DNA of 32,202 nucleotides from Sphaerisporangium sp. (lineage in GTDB: Bacteria > Actinomycetota > Actinomycetes > Streptosporangiales > Streptosporangiaceae): contig JAOPYI010000297.1 in NCBI GenBank assembly GCA_025964675.1, positions 1 through 32,202 on the forward strand. The letters are read 5' to 3'. Below are positions 1 to 6,882 of this stretch, one piece after another. Position 1 is the first letter of the stretch. Each line of letters starts with the position of its first letter. A program made the position numbers and the translations under genes. The notes beneath the pieces were generated by a model. The model was not told the origin of the DNA and did not search any database. It saw nothing but the letters and a program-made list of their open reading frames with translations.

Positions 1-1
1 C

Positions 2-151
2 GAGGCCCAGGTAGCGGTGCCGGGCGTGCACCCGGCCCTGCCCCAGTTGCTGGAGGCCGGCTGGGAGATCGATGACATGGACACCTTCATGGCGACCGAG
101 CCCGGCCTGGTCCGGCTCGACCGCTACTGCCCGCATCCCGACCTGGGATAG
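2..151 (+). CDS. GNAT family N-acetyltransferase, C-terminal end (partial)
   Basis: Only the last 49 codons lie inside the window. They read in one frame from the left edge to a TAG stop. The visible part contains LLEAGWEIDDMDTFMA followed by a short tail ending CPHPDLG. This matches the C-terminal strand and tail of actinobacterial GNAT acetyltransferases, where a '(L/V)xAGWxIxDxDxFMA' segment is usual. The acetyl-CoA binding motif and start codon lie upstream and cannot be examined, so the substrate is unknown. The call rests on pattern memory of the tail, not on a complete domain. Confidence 0.6.
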   Translation, partial: EAQVAVPGVHPALPQLLEAGWEIDDMDTFMATEPGLVRLDRYCPHPDLG

Positions 152-153
152 CG

Positions 154-315
154 CGGAGGCTGCTGCGCACCCCCCAGCAGATCGCCGCTTACTTCGACGG
201 GCTGCGGCTGCTGGAGCCGGGCGTGGTGTCGGTGTCACGCTGGCGGCCCGAAGCCACACCCTGGGGACTGCCCGACGAGGTCACAGCGTTCTGCGGCGTC
301 GCCGCCAAGCCATGA
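154..315 (+). pseudogene. Remnant of DUF574-type S-adenosyl methyltransferase (3' end only)
   Basis: Directly after the acetyltransferase stop, a frame of about 53 codons reads RTPQQIAAYFDGLRLLEPGV, then SVSRWRP, and ends in TGA at 313-315. The 'F-GL-LLEPGVV-V--WRP' pattern is the conserved C-terminal block of the SAM-dependent methyltransferase family DUF574 (Methyltransf_19), whose members are about 270 residues. The SAM-binding domain that should precede it is absent, because the sequence upstream encodes the acetyltransferase in another frame. No start codon with a ribosome site precedes the block. I read it as a fragment left by a deletion or recombination. DUF574 genes are abundant in actinomycetes, often beside XRE regulators, and such remnants are not rare. 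Confidence 0.6.
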
Positions 316-318
316 ATC

Positions 319-345
319 AACGGCGTAAGGAGCACGTGCGCCGTT
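319..345. terminator. Possible hairpin after the methyltransferase remnant
   Basis: A perfect 7-bp inverted repeat, AACGGCG (319-325) and CGCCGTT (339-345), with a 13-nt loop lies just after the stop at 315. There is no T tract, which is common for actinomycete terminators, so the role is only suggested by position. Confidence 0.25.
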
Positions 346-395
346 ACTTCAAGCCGTCGCCGAGGAGGCCCGTTCGCCGGCTCAGGGCTGATGAT

Positions 396-472
396 CGCCG
401 GCCACCGTGCGGAACGCTCGTTGATCGGCGAGACGGACGCCGGCCACCGTGCGAAGGCTCGGTGACCGGCGA
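396..472. repeat. Two imperfect direct repeats of about 35 bp
   Basis: The unit starting CGCCGGCCACCGTGCG at 396 recurs at 438, followed in both copies by a degenerate GCTCG-TGA-CGGCGA block. The period is 42 bp. It sits in the 194-bp gap between the methyltransferase remnant and the end of the hydrolase gene. Nothing else was recognised in that gap. It may reflect local duplication. Confidence 0.5.
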
Positions 473-509
473 TCGTGGCGGGCGGTCCTCAAACGGTCGG
501 GTGCCGGCG

Positions 510-1286
510 TCAGCCGGTGAGGAAGTCCTTGACGACGGGGGCCACCACGGTGGGAACGATCTCGTGGGTCTGACCCGGCAGGGAGGCGAGCGTCGCGTCG
601 GGGAGGGCCTTCGCGACCGCCTGGGCGCCCTCGCGCAGCCCCTCGGGGCTCTCCTCGCCGCCGATGACGAGCGTGGGCACGGTGACCGCGGCGGCCAGCT
701 CGGGCGGGATCGACCCGCTGCCGGTGATGGTGACCTCATAGACGAGGGTGTGCGCCATCTTCTCCAGCGCGGCGCGGAAGGGCGCGTTGCGCATCTGGGC
801 CACGACCTCGGCGGGGATCCCGACCACCCTCGTCTGGAAGTACTCGACCGCGTCGCCCCGGCGCCCCGCCGACACCAGCTCGGACAGGCGTGCCGCGAAG
901 TCCTCTGTGGGCGCCGGCGCGCCCTCGCCGGCGAGCGGCGGCTCATACAGCGCCAGCCTCGTGATCGGGAGCCCCCGGGCCACCGCCCTCAGGGCCAGGA
1001 CGGCGCCTGAGGAGTAACCGAACACCGACGCCGATCCGCCGGCCTCGGCGATGAGGGCGTCGAGGTCGTCGATCTCGCGGTCCACCGAGTACGGCGCGGT
1101 GTCCCCGCTGTCGCCCCGGCCTCGTCGGTCATAGGTGAACACGGTGAAGTCGGGTGCCAGGGCCTCGGCCAGGGGCATGCCCGTCGACCGGTCGTTGAAC
1201 GCGCCGACCACCAGGATGATCGGCGGCCCGTCACCCAGCCGGTCGAACGCGATGGTCGTGCCGTCGCTCGAACGCACTTCTCTCAT
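510..1286 (-). CDS. Alpha/beta-fold hydrolase
   Basis: This 258-residue protein has the layout of small cytoplasmic alpha/beta hydrolases. It has an early strand IILVVGAF where the oxyanion loop would be, a TYDRRGRGDS segment, and a nucleophile elbow GYSSG with Ser92. Near the end GQTHE places the catalytic His at about 241. The usual acidic residue after strand 7 appears as Glu in LVIGGEESPEG rather than Asp. The substrate cannot be told from sequence. The ATG at 1286 is preferred because GAAAGAGA lies about 6 nt upstream; an in-frame ATG at 1325 would add 13 poorly conserved residues. It lies downstream of the histidine kinase gene on the same strand, separated by 234 bp, so it is probably transcribed separately. 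Confidence 0.9.
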   Translation of the reverse strand: MREVRSSDGTTIAFDRLGDGPPIILVVGAFNDRSTGMPLAEALAPDFTVFTYDRRGRGDSGDTAPYSVDREIDDLDALIAEAGGSASVFGYSSGAVLALRAVARGLPITRLALYEPPLAGEGAPAPTEDFAARLSELVSAGRRGDAVEYFQTRVVGIPAEVVAQMRNAPFRAALEKMAHTLVYEVTITGSGSIPPELAAAVTVPTLVIGGEESPEGLREGAQAVAKALPDATLASLPGQTHEIVPTVVAPVVKDFLTG

Positions 1287-1347
1287 GGGATCTCTTTCAG
1301 TCGTGCACGGGTGTGTCCGCCCCACCGACGAACGAGCCGGCAGGATA

Positions 1348-1359
1348 CGGACAGGTCCG
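1348..1359. promoter_or_regulatory. Short dyad upstream of the hydrolase gene
   Basis: CGGAC-AG-GTCCG is a perfect 5-bp dyad about 62 nt upstream of the hydrolase start. It is a weak operator candidate only. I did not find a convincing -35/-10 pair beside it. Confidence 0.2.
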
Positions 1360-1520
1360 CCGCGATTCGCTATGGTGTCGCGACGTCGACGAGCCGCCCG
1401 GCCCCGGCGGGCACAACGGGCAGCCTATCCAGGGATGCGGAACCTGTCGCCGGAACCGGGCGGCGGGGCCGGGCGGCGGAACCGCCATGTGGCGGGTGGA
1501 AGGTCGCTCCCGGGCGCCGG

Positions 1521-2978
1521 CTACGCGGAGTCCTGGGTCTGAAAGCGGCTGGTCTGGGATGATTCGGCCAGGGGAAGGCGGACGACGAAGCGGGCGCCGC
1601 CGGCGGGGGAGGAGTCCGCCTTGATCGTTCCCCCGTGGGTCTGGACGATGTCGCGGGCGATGGCCAGCCCGAGGCCTGTGCCTCCCCGGTCGCGGCTGCG
1701 GGCCGGGTCCAGGCGGGTGAACCGCTCGAAGATCCGTTCCCGGTCGGCCTCGGGGATGCCTTCCCCGTCGTCGTCGACGACGAGCTCGGCGTAGCGGTCG
1801 TTCCGGCGCACCTCGATGAGCACCTCGCTCCGCGCGTGCCGCTCGGCGTTGTCCAGCAGATTGGCGACGACGCGGCCGATCTGGGCGTTGACGACGTTGA
1901 CCTTCACGTTGGGGGAGAGCTGGAGGGACACGATGCATGGCTCCGCCCGCCGTGACACCTCCGTGCGCACGACCGCGGCCAGGTCGGCGTGCTGCCTCGG
2001 CTCGGCCGCGCCGGACCCGACACGTTCCAGCAGGAGGAGGTCGGTGATGATCGACTGTAGCCGGTCGACATCGCGCAGCGAGTATTCGAGCAGCTCGTTC
2101 AGGTCGGTGTCGCCGGGGTGGAGCTGGGCCTCCTCAAGCTGCGCGCGCAGCCCGGCGACGGGGGTGCGCAGCTCATGCGAGGCGTCGGCGGCGAACCGGC
2201 GCTGCTGGTTGAGCGCCCGCTCCATCCGGGTCTTGGCGTGCTCCAGCCGCCCGAGCGTGCTGTTGATGGTACGAGACAGGCGGGTGATCTCGTCGTCTCC
2301 CGGAGGTTCCGGCACACGGGTGCTCAGGTCGTTGACGTTGATCGCGGCCAGCTCCGCACGGATGGCCTCCACCGGCCGCAGCGTCCGCCCGCTGATCTTC
2401 CAGGTGGTGGCGACGGCGAGGAGGATCAGTGCGGCGCCCTGGGTGACGAAGATCGAGTCGATGACGCCTGTGGAGCTCTGCGCCGACGCCGGCCTGCCGG
2501 CGTAGACGACGTGCGACCCCGGCGCGGGGGTGACCCGCTGCGCGGATATGCGGACGCAGCCGATGTGCCGTTCCACGCAGGTGTACACGTCCTGCTGCGG
2601 GTTCTGCGGCGTCGGCCACACCATGCTGACCGGCGGTAGCCCTCGGGCGGCGGCCGAGGACGCGATCACGCGGTGGCCGGGCGCCAGCACCTGGACCAGG
2701 TCGACACCCGGGACGCTGGACCTTATGGGATTGGCCAGGTGTCCCAGGCGGTCGGACGCGGCGGCGAGGGTGGCCTCCTGCCGGGCCTCCAGCCAGGAGG
2801 AGTTGGTGAGCGCCTGGTGTGCGAGCACGCCGGCCAGCACGAAGGAAGGTACGAGGAGGAGCATCGCCAGAAGACCGACCAGCGCGGTGACCCGGCCACG
2901 GATGGAGCGTGGACGCAGCCGCAGGCGTATTCGAGGCGGATACGAGAGTCGTACGCGTTCCTCACCCAACATGATCAT
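1521..2978 (-). CDS. Membrane sensor histidine kinase (orphan)
   Basis: This is a 485-residue two-component sensor kinase. A basic N-terminus is followed by a first membrane segment (about 31-55), an extracytoplasmic loop (about 56-175), and a second membrane segment (about 176-195). A HAMP linker (RTLRPVEAIRAEL) follows. The HisKA box SHELRTPVAG carries the phospho-accepting His268. The ATPase domain has the N box NLLDNAERH (about 373), G1 DDDGEGIP (about 402), the F box and G2 GGTGLGLAI (about 432). All catalytic boxes are intact. The loop has two cysteines, Cys134 and Cys141, in CVERHIGC, which could form a disulfide or bind a ligand or metal. No response regulator is adjacent on either side. 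The start at 2978 is approximate, and Met3 is an alternative. Confidence 0.95.
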   Translation of the reverse strand: MIMLGEERVRLSYPPRIRLRLRPRSIRGRVTALVGLLAMLLLVPSFVLAGVLAHQALTNSSWLEARQEATLAAASDRLGHLANPIRSSVPGVDLVQVLAPGHRVIASSAAARGLPPVSMVWPTPQNPQQDVYTCVERHIGCVRISAQRVTPAPGSHVVYAGRPASAQSSTGVIDSIFVTQGAALILLAVATTWKISGRTLRPVEAIRAELAAINVNDLSTRVPEPPGDDEITRLSRTINSTLGRLEHAKTRMERALNQQRRFAADASHELRTPVAGLRAQLEEAQLHPGDTDLNELLEYSLRDVDRLQSIITDLLLLERVGSGAAEPRQHADLAAVVRTEVSRRAEPCIVSLQLSPNVKVNVVNAQIGRVVANLLDNAERHARSEVLIEVRRNDRYAELVVDDDGEGIPEADRERIFERFTRLDPARSRDRGGTGLGLAIARDIVQTHGGTIKADSSPAGGARFVVRLPLAESSQTSRFQTQDSA

Positions 2979-3321
2979 CTTCCCAACGAGAACTCGAGCA
3001 GCGAGGTTGGCCGCAGGCCGGTGTCGGACGCTGCTTCGGAGACGAGCGCGGGTTCACGGCACCCTTCCCTGGACCTGGCGCTTGAAGTGCCCGTCCGAGG
3101 ATGCCTACGGTGGCCGTCCATGCGGCTCATCATGTGGTGGTTCATCCGATGGGACTACCTGGCTTGGATAGCGCTTTCCACTGCCATGGTGTTGTCGTGT
3201 TTCCTTTGTCGCGAAGGTTTGGCGGCCTGGTGCGCTTGGGGTCGTGCGGCCTCGGGGCGGAGCCGGGGTGGTGTGCTCCCTGTGGGGCACCACCGGCGGC
3301 CTCCGCTGTGGGCCGGGCCGG

Positions 3322-3345
3322 GTCCGTGACGGTCGGGTCACGGAC
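3322..3345. terminator. Perfect 9-bp hairpin
   Basis: GTCCGTGAC (3322-3330) and GTCACGGAC (3337-3345) form a perfect stem with a 6-nt loop, GGTCGG. This would be a stable RNA hairpin on either strand. No T tract follows immediately. It could end the esterase transcript, act in the leader of the kinase mRNA, or be a protein-binding dyad. Confidence 0.4.
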
Positions 3346-3448
3346 GGCGCGTTTCCAAACTTTTCTGGAATGACTCAAGTTACCACCTGAAACCCTGCCA
3401 GTAAGATCCCTTGGCAGAGTTTTAGGTAACCCTAACCGATCTGGGGTT

Positions 3449-3463
3449 TGCATACCGTATACA
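3449..3463. promoter_or_regulatory. Near-perfect 15-bp palindrome, operator candidate
   Basis: TGCATACCGTATACA is palindromic about its central base apart from one position per arm (TGyATAC-n-GTATrCA). AT-rich palindromes of this size in intergenic DNA are typical of GntR- or TetR-like operators. No such regulator gene lies adjacent, so the binding protein is unknown. Confidence 0.4.
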
Positions 3464-3470
3464 TCATACC

Positions 3471-3492
3471 CCGTTCACCTAATCGTGAACGG
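3471..3492. promoter_or_regulatory. Perfect 8-bp inverted repeat
   Basis: CCGTTCAC and GTGAACGG flank a 6-nt centre, CTAATC. It begins 8 bp after the 15-bp palindrome. It may be a second operator, or a short terminator hairpin for the esterase gene, whose stop is 66 bp away. It lacks a T tract. Confidence 0.35.
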
Positions 3493-3557
3493 CTCGTGGC
3501 CATTACCGGGGTGCGGGCGACGTCGCCTTGGCCGAGCCAGTGTGGTACGCGAAGCAC

Positions 3558-4940
3558 CTAGAGCGTGCAGGTGTTGGCCAGGTCCCCCGACGCCGGGCGC
3601 GGGACGGTGGCGTCGGCGGGCGGGGCGTCGCCACGGGTGGTCCAGCCCTCAAGGGCCGTGAACGCGCTGCGGAAGCACGGCAGGATCGGGCGCAGCAGGC
3701 TCGGAAAGGCGCCGTACAGCCCGTCGACGTGGTTGCCGCCCTCGATCCGGTAGTACCGGTGCAGCCGGTCGAGGCCCCGCGATTTGATCAGCTTCTCGTA
3801 GACGTCGGAGTCCTGGCCGATGGGCAGCAGCGTGTCCAGCGTCCCGTGCAGGGTGATGAGGGGCCGCCCGATGCGGCCGGTGAGGGAGATCCGGCCGACG
3901 GCGTCGTGCACGGCCTGGGGCCGGGAGGCGTAGTCGTAATCGGTGTCGCACGCAGGCGTCCCGGTCGCGCAGAACGGCGTGCCTGCCTCGGTGGCGCCGT
4001 CGTAGGACGGGTCGAGCTCCTCACGGTAGAGCCGCTGGGTGAGATCCCAGTAGACCTTGTAGTGGTAGTCCCACAGCGGCTCGGAGCCGGGGGCGAAGCC
4101 CGCCGCGATGATCGCGTCGTGCGCGGCGGCGTCCCCGTTCGCGGCGTACTTCGGGTAGGCCCGCAGCGCGGCGGGCAGGGAGGTCAGCAGGTTCGGGCCG
4201 TTCTCCCGCCAGAGCGTGCCCTCCCAGTCGACGCCGCCGCTGTAGAGCTCAGGGTGGTTCTCGAGCTGCCACCGCACGAGGTAGCCGCCGTTGGAGATCC
4301 CCGCGGCGTACGTCCGGCGTGGCGCCCGGCCGTACCGCTGCGCGACCACCGACTTGGCCGCGCGGGTGAGCTGGGTGACGCGCTGGTTCCACTCCACCAG
4401 GGCGTCCCCGGGCTTCACGCCGTCCTGGTAGAACGTCGTGCCGCTGTTGCCCTTGTCGGTCGCCGCGTACGCGTACCCCTGGGCGAGCACCCAGTCGGAG
4501 ATGGCGAAGTCGTTGGCGTACTGCCTGCGGTTGCCGGGCGTGCCGGCGACCACCAGTCCGCCGTTCCAGTGCTCGGGCAGCCTGATCACGAACTGGCTGT
4601 CGTGGTTCCATCCGTGGTCGGTGTTGAACGTCGAGGTGTCGGGGAAGTAGCCGTCGATCTGGGCGCCCGGCACGCCGCTGGGGTTGGTGGCGCCCGCCGG
4701 CGTGAGCCCCGCCCACTCGCCCGCGATCGAGTGCCCGGACGCGACCGTGCCGGCGGTGGTCAGGTCGTCCAGGCACGCGGAGATCTGCTTCTCCGCCCCG
4801 GGCACCTTGACGTGCTCGACGCCGGCGCAGGGAGCGGCGGCCGCGCCGGCCGCGGACACCGGGCCGACCAGGGACGTGCCGATCACGGCGGCCGTTGCCA
4901 GGCCCAGTAGCCGGCCCGGCCGGCGTCGGATGGATCGCAT
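3558..4940 (-). CDS. Secreted alpha/beta hydrolase, tannase / 3-hydroxybutyrate-oligomer hydrolase-like
   Basis: This 460-residue protein has a clear signal peptide: basic MRSIRRRPGR, then a hydrophobic core, then an Ala-rich cleavage zone near residues 30-36. The mature part has an alpha/beta hydrolase triad. Ser216 lies in GISNGG, Asp369 in HGTLDTLLP and His404 in EGGNHVDG. Six cysteines (38, 56, 324, 331, 422, 458) fit disulfides in an exported protein. The S-N-G nucleophile elbow is not the lipase-type GxSxG seen in most cytoplasmic relatives; it recalls tannase/feruloyl esterases and the 3-hydroxybutyrate-oligomer hydrolases. The latter are usually longer, near 690 residues. Divergence from an importer and a 3-hydroxybutyrate dehydrogenase favours an ester of a hydroxy acid as substrate. 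The ATG at 4940 has GAGGAG about 5 nt upstream. Family is fairly sure; substrate is inferred. Confidence 0.85.
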   Translation of the reverse strand: MRSIRRRPGRLLGLATAAVIGTSLVGPVSAAGAAAAPCAGVEHVKVPGAEKQISACLDDLTTAGTVASGHSIAGEWAGLTPAGATNPSGVPGAQIDGYFPDTSTFNTDHGWNHDSQFVIRLPEHWNGGLVVAGTPGNRRQYANDFAISDWVLAQGYAYAATDKGNSGTTFYQDGVKPGDALVEWNQRVTQLTRAAKSVVAQRYGRAPRRTYAAGISNGGYLVRWQLENHPELYSGGVDWEGTLWRENGPNLLTSLPAALRAYPKYAANGDAAAHDAIIAAGFAPGSEPLWDYHYKVYWDLTQRLYREELDPSYDGATEAGTPFCATGTPACDTDYDYASRPQAVHDAVGRISLTGRIGRPLITLHGTLDTLLPIGQDSDVYEKLIKSRGLDRLHRYYRIEGGNHVDGLYGAFPSLLRPILPCFRSAFTALEGWTTRGDAPPADATVPRPASGDLANTCTL

Positions 4941-5359
4941 GGGGGCTCCTCAGAGATGACGTGCCACACGCTGTCGAGCGAGTGAGCGCTATGCTGCTCA
5001 TCCCCTGTGAGGCAGGCCACGTCCACCGCTCCCACAATCGGCCGCTCCGATGTGTGAGACATCTCCATGCGAGGGTCACGGGGCCGCCATGAAAACGCCG
5101 GTGTCGCCGTTCCGCCACACATCCCTGCGCCGCCGCGCCTACGTGGCCGGCCCACATAGTCGCAGGCCAAGTGGCGTAAACCCCTCCTGACCTGCGGATC
5201 GTGTGGGACGCCACCGCCTTCCCGCCCCTGAATGTGTGCCACCGCCACATGGAACGTCACCACTGCCTCACCTAGTGTTCCGCGTCACAACGACTTCGTC
5301 CGTTAACTCCAAGGTGACCTGGACGAAACCATCCAACGGCCGGACGATGAGGAGGCCAC
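4941..5359. promoter_or_regulatory. Divergent promoter region with a cluster of CACACATC-like elements
   Basis: These 419 bp separate the minus-strand esterase from the plus-strand transporter operon and must hold both promoters. A short word, CNCACACATCG-like, recurs in either orientation. Copies are TGCCACACGCTG (4962), TCCCACAATCGG (5030), CCGATGTGTGAGA (5047, reverse), CGCCACACATCCC (5113), GGCCCACATAGTCG (5149), GATCGTGTGGGA (5197, reverse), GAATGTGTGCC (5230, reverse) and CGCCACATGG (5243). The copy at 5049-5063 lies in a dyad, GATGT-n5-ACATC. Such a cluster suggests several sites for one activator. The PucR-like protein encoded at 11052 is the obvious candidate, by position only. No clean -35/-10 pair was identified. 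Confidence 0.55.
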
Positions 5360-6118
5360 ATGGACGGTCCCGTCCTGCGAGCGCAGGGCCTGGCCAAGGA
5401 GTTCCGGGGCTTCCGCGCCGTCGACGGCGTGGACCTCGACATCGCCGAGGGCAGCGTGCACGCGCTGGTCGGGCCCAACGGCGCCGGCAAGACCACGCTT
5501 TTCAATCTGCTGACGGGCTTCCTGAAGCCGAGCGCCGGTCGCATCATGCTGGGCGCGCACGACCTGACGGGCAGGCGCCCGGAGCAGGTCGCCCGCCTCG
5601 GGGTCGCCAGGTCGTTCCAGATCACCAGCCTGTTCCCTCAGATGACCCCCCGCGAGCACGTCGAGCTGGCACTGGCGGGCGCCACCGGGATCACCTGGCG
5701 GTTCTGGAGATCGGAACGGCTGCTCGACCGCTTCGGCGAGCGGGCCGCGGAGTTGCTGGACCAGGTCGGCCTGGCCGCGCACGGCGGGACCCCGGCGGGC
5801 ACCCTCGCCTACGGGCACAAGCGCGCCCTTGAGCTGGCCCTCGCGCTGGCGCTCGACCCGAAGGTGCTGCTGCTGGACGAGCCGACGGCGGGCATGGGCG
5901 TCGAGGACGTCGACCGCACCGTGGAGCTGGTCAGGAAGGTCCGCGCCGGCCGCACGGTCGTCATGGTCGAGCACAACATGAGCGTCGTCTCCAGCCTGGC
6001 CGACCGGGTGACGGTCCTGCAGAGCGGACGCGTGCTGGTCGAGGGGCCCTACGCCGAGATCCGCCACGACCCCCGGGTCATCAGCGCCTACCTGGGAGAC
6101 GCCAATGCCGAGCGCTGA
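5360..6118 (+). CDS. HAAT-type ABC transporter ATPase, LivG-like
   Basis: This 252-residue ATPase powers an importer of the hydrophobic amino acid / carboxylate uptake (HAAT) family. It has Walker A GPNGAGKTT (38-46), a signature region AYGHKRALELA (150 onward), Walker B VLLLDEP (169-175) and the switch His205 in MVEHN. The AYGHKR signature replaces the LSGGQ core, as is usual in LivG-type subunits. The ATG at 5360 has an excellent ribosome site, GAGGAGG, 5 nt upstream. It is the first gene of the transporter operon and overlaps the next gene by 14 nt, implying coupled translation. Branched-chain amino acids are the textbook substrate of the family, but the neighbouring dehydrogenase and esterase point to a hydroxy acid here. 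Confidence 0.93.
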   Translation: MDGPVLRAQGLAKEFRGFRAVDGVDLDIAEGSVHALVGPNGAGKTTLFNLLTGFLKPSAGRIMLGAHDLTGRRPEQVARLGVARSFQITSLFPQMTPREHVELALAGATGITWRFWRSERLLDRFGERAAELLDQVGLAAHGGTPAGTLAYGHKRALELALALALDPKVLLLDEPTAGMGVEDVDRTVELVRKVRAGRTVVMVEHNMSVVSSLADRVTVLQSGRVLVEGPYAEIRHDPRVISAYLGDANAER

Positions 6119-6821
6119 GACCGAACCGATCCTCGGAGTCGTCGGGCTGTCCGCGTGGTACGGCGAGGCGCAGGTCCTGCGGGACGTGTCCCTCCAGGTG
6201 CGGGCGGGAGAGATCGTCACGCTGGTCGGCCGCAACGGCGCCGGCAAGACGACGCTGTTGCGCTGCCTGATGGGCCTGCAGGGCCGCTACGCCGGCGCCA
6301 TCTACTTCCGGGGGACGGACATCACCAAACTCCCCGCCCACCGGCGGGCGCGCCACGGCCTCGGATACGTCCCCGACGACCGCGGCGTCTACTCCACGCT
6401 GACGGTCGAGGAGAACCTGACGCTGCCCCCGGCCGTCGGCCCTGACCCCTGGCCGCTGGCCCGGGTGTACGAGACGTTCCCCCGGCTGCGGGAACGCCGC
6501 TCCTTCCCCGGCACCAAGCTCTCCGGCGGCGAGCAGCAGATGCTGGCCCTCGCCCGGGTGCTGCGGATGGGCGCGCGGCTGCTGCTGTGCGACGAGCCGA
6601 CAGAAGGGCTGTCCCCGCTGATCGTCCAGCAGATCGGCGAGATCCTGCGCGAGGTCAAGCGGCAGGGCACCACCGTCCTGCTGATCGAGCAGAACGTGCA
6701 CTTCGCCGCGACCGTCGCCGACCGGCACTACCTGCTCGCCGAGGGCCGGATCGTCGAGTCCCTGGACAACGACGAGATGCGTGCCCGCGAGCACGAGCTC
6801 CTGGACTACCTCGGCATCTGA
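6105..6821 (+). CDS. HAAT-type ABC transporter ATPase, LivF-like
   Basis: This 238-residue second ATPase pairs with the LivG-like subunit at the inner face of the membrane. Walker A is GRNGAGKTT (42-50), the signature is KLSGGEQQ (138-145), and Walker B is LLLCDEPTEG (Asp163-Glu164). The LIEQN segment typical of LivF replaces the usual switch histidine motif. The start ATG lies inside the end of the preceding gene, giving a 14-nt overlap, which supports translational coupling. The length and order (G then F) match complete Liv operons. Confidence 0.93.
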   Translation: MPSAETEPILGVVGLSAWYGEAQVLRDVSLQVRAGEIVTLVGRNGAGKTTLLRCLMGLQGRYAGAIYFRGTDITKLPAHRRARHGLGYVPDDRGVYSTLTVEENLTLPPAVGPDPWPLARVYETFPRLRERRSFPGTKLSGGEQQMLALARVLRMGARLLLCDEPTEGLSPLIVQQIGEILREVKRQGTTVLLIEQNVHFAATVADRHYLLAEGRIVESLDNDEMRAREHELLDYLGI

Positions 6822-6882
6822 TCTGGAAGCCCGGATCGGCCGCCGCGAACCCACTCTTCGAAAGAACCGACAGGAGACGTAC

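Larger units (their letters stand above)
2979..3557. other. 579-bp intergenic region with an AT-richer regulatory core
   Basis: No credible gene is seen on either strand; the open frames here are low-complexity and lack ribosome sites. The stretch 3355-3490 is clearly less GC-rich than its surroundings and carries the dyads listed separately at 3322-3345, 3449-3463 and 3471-3492. A weaker one, TTAGG-taac-CCTAA, lies at 3422-3435. The region should contain the promoter of the histidine kinase and the 3' end of the esterase transcript, both on the minus strand. I could not assign a full -35/-10 pair. Confidence 0.6.

Noticed and set aside
396-472. CRISPR array
   Set aside because: Only two degenerate copies with no regular spacer.
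3528-4910. Long plus-strand open frame opposite the esterase gene
   Set aside because: It mirrors the high third-position GC of the minus-strand gene; the product is repetitive Arg/Val/Gly sequence with no domain and no ribosome site.
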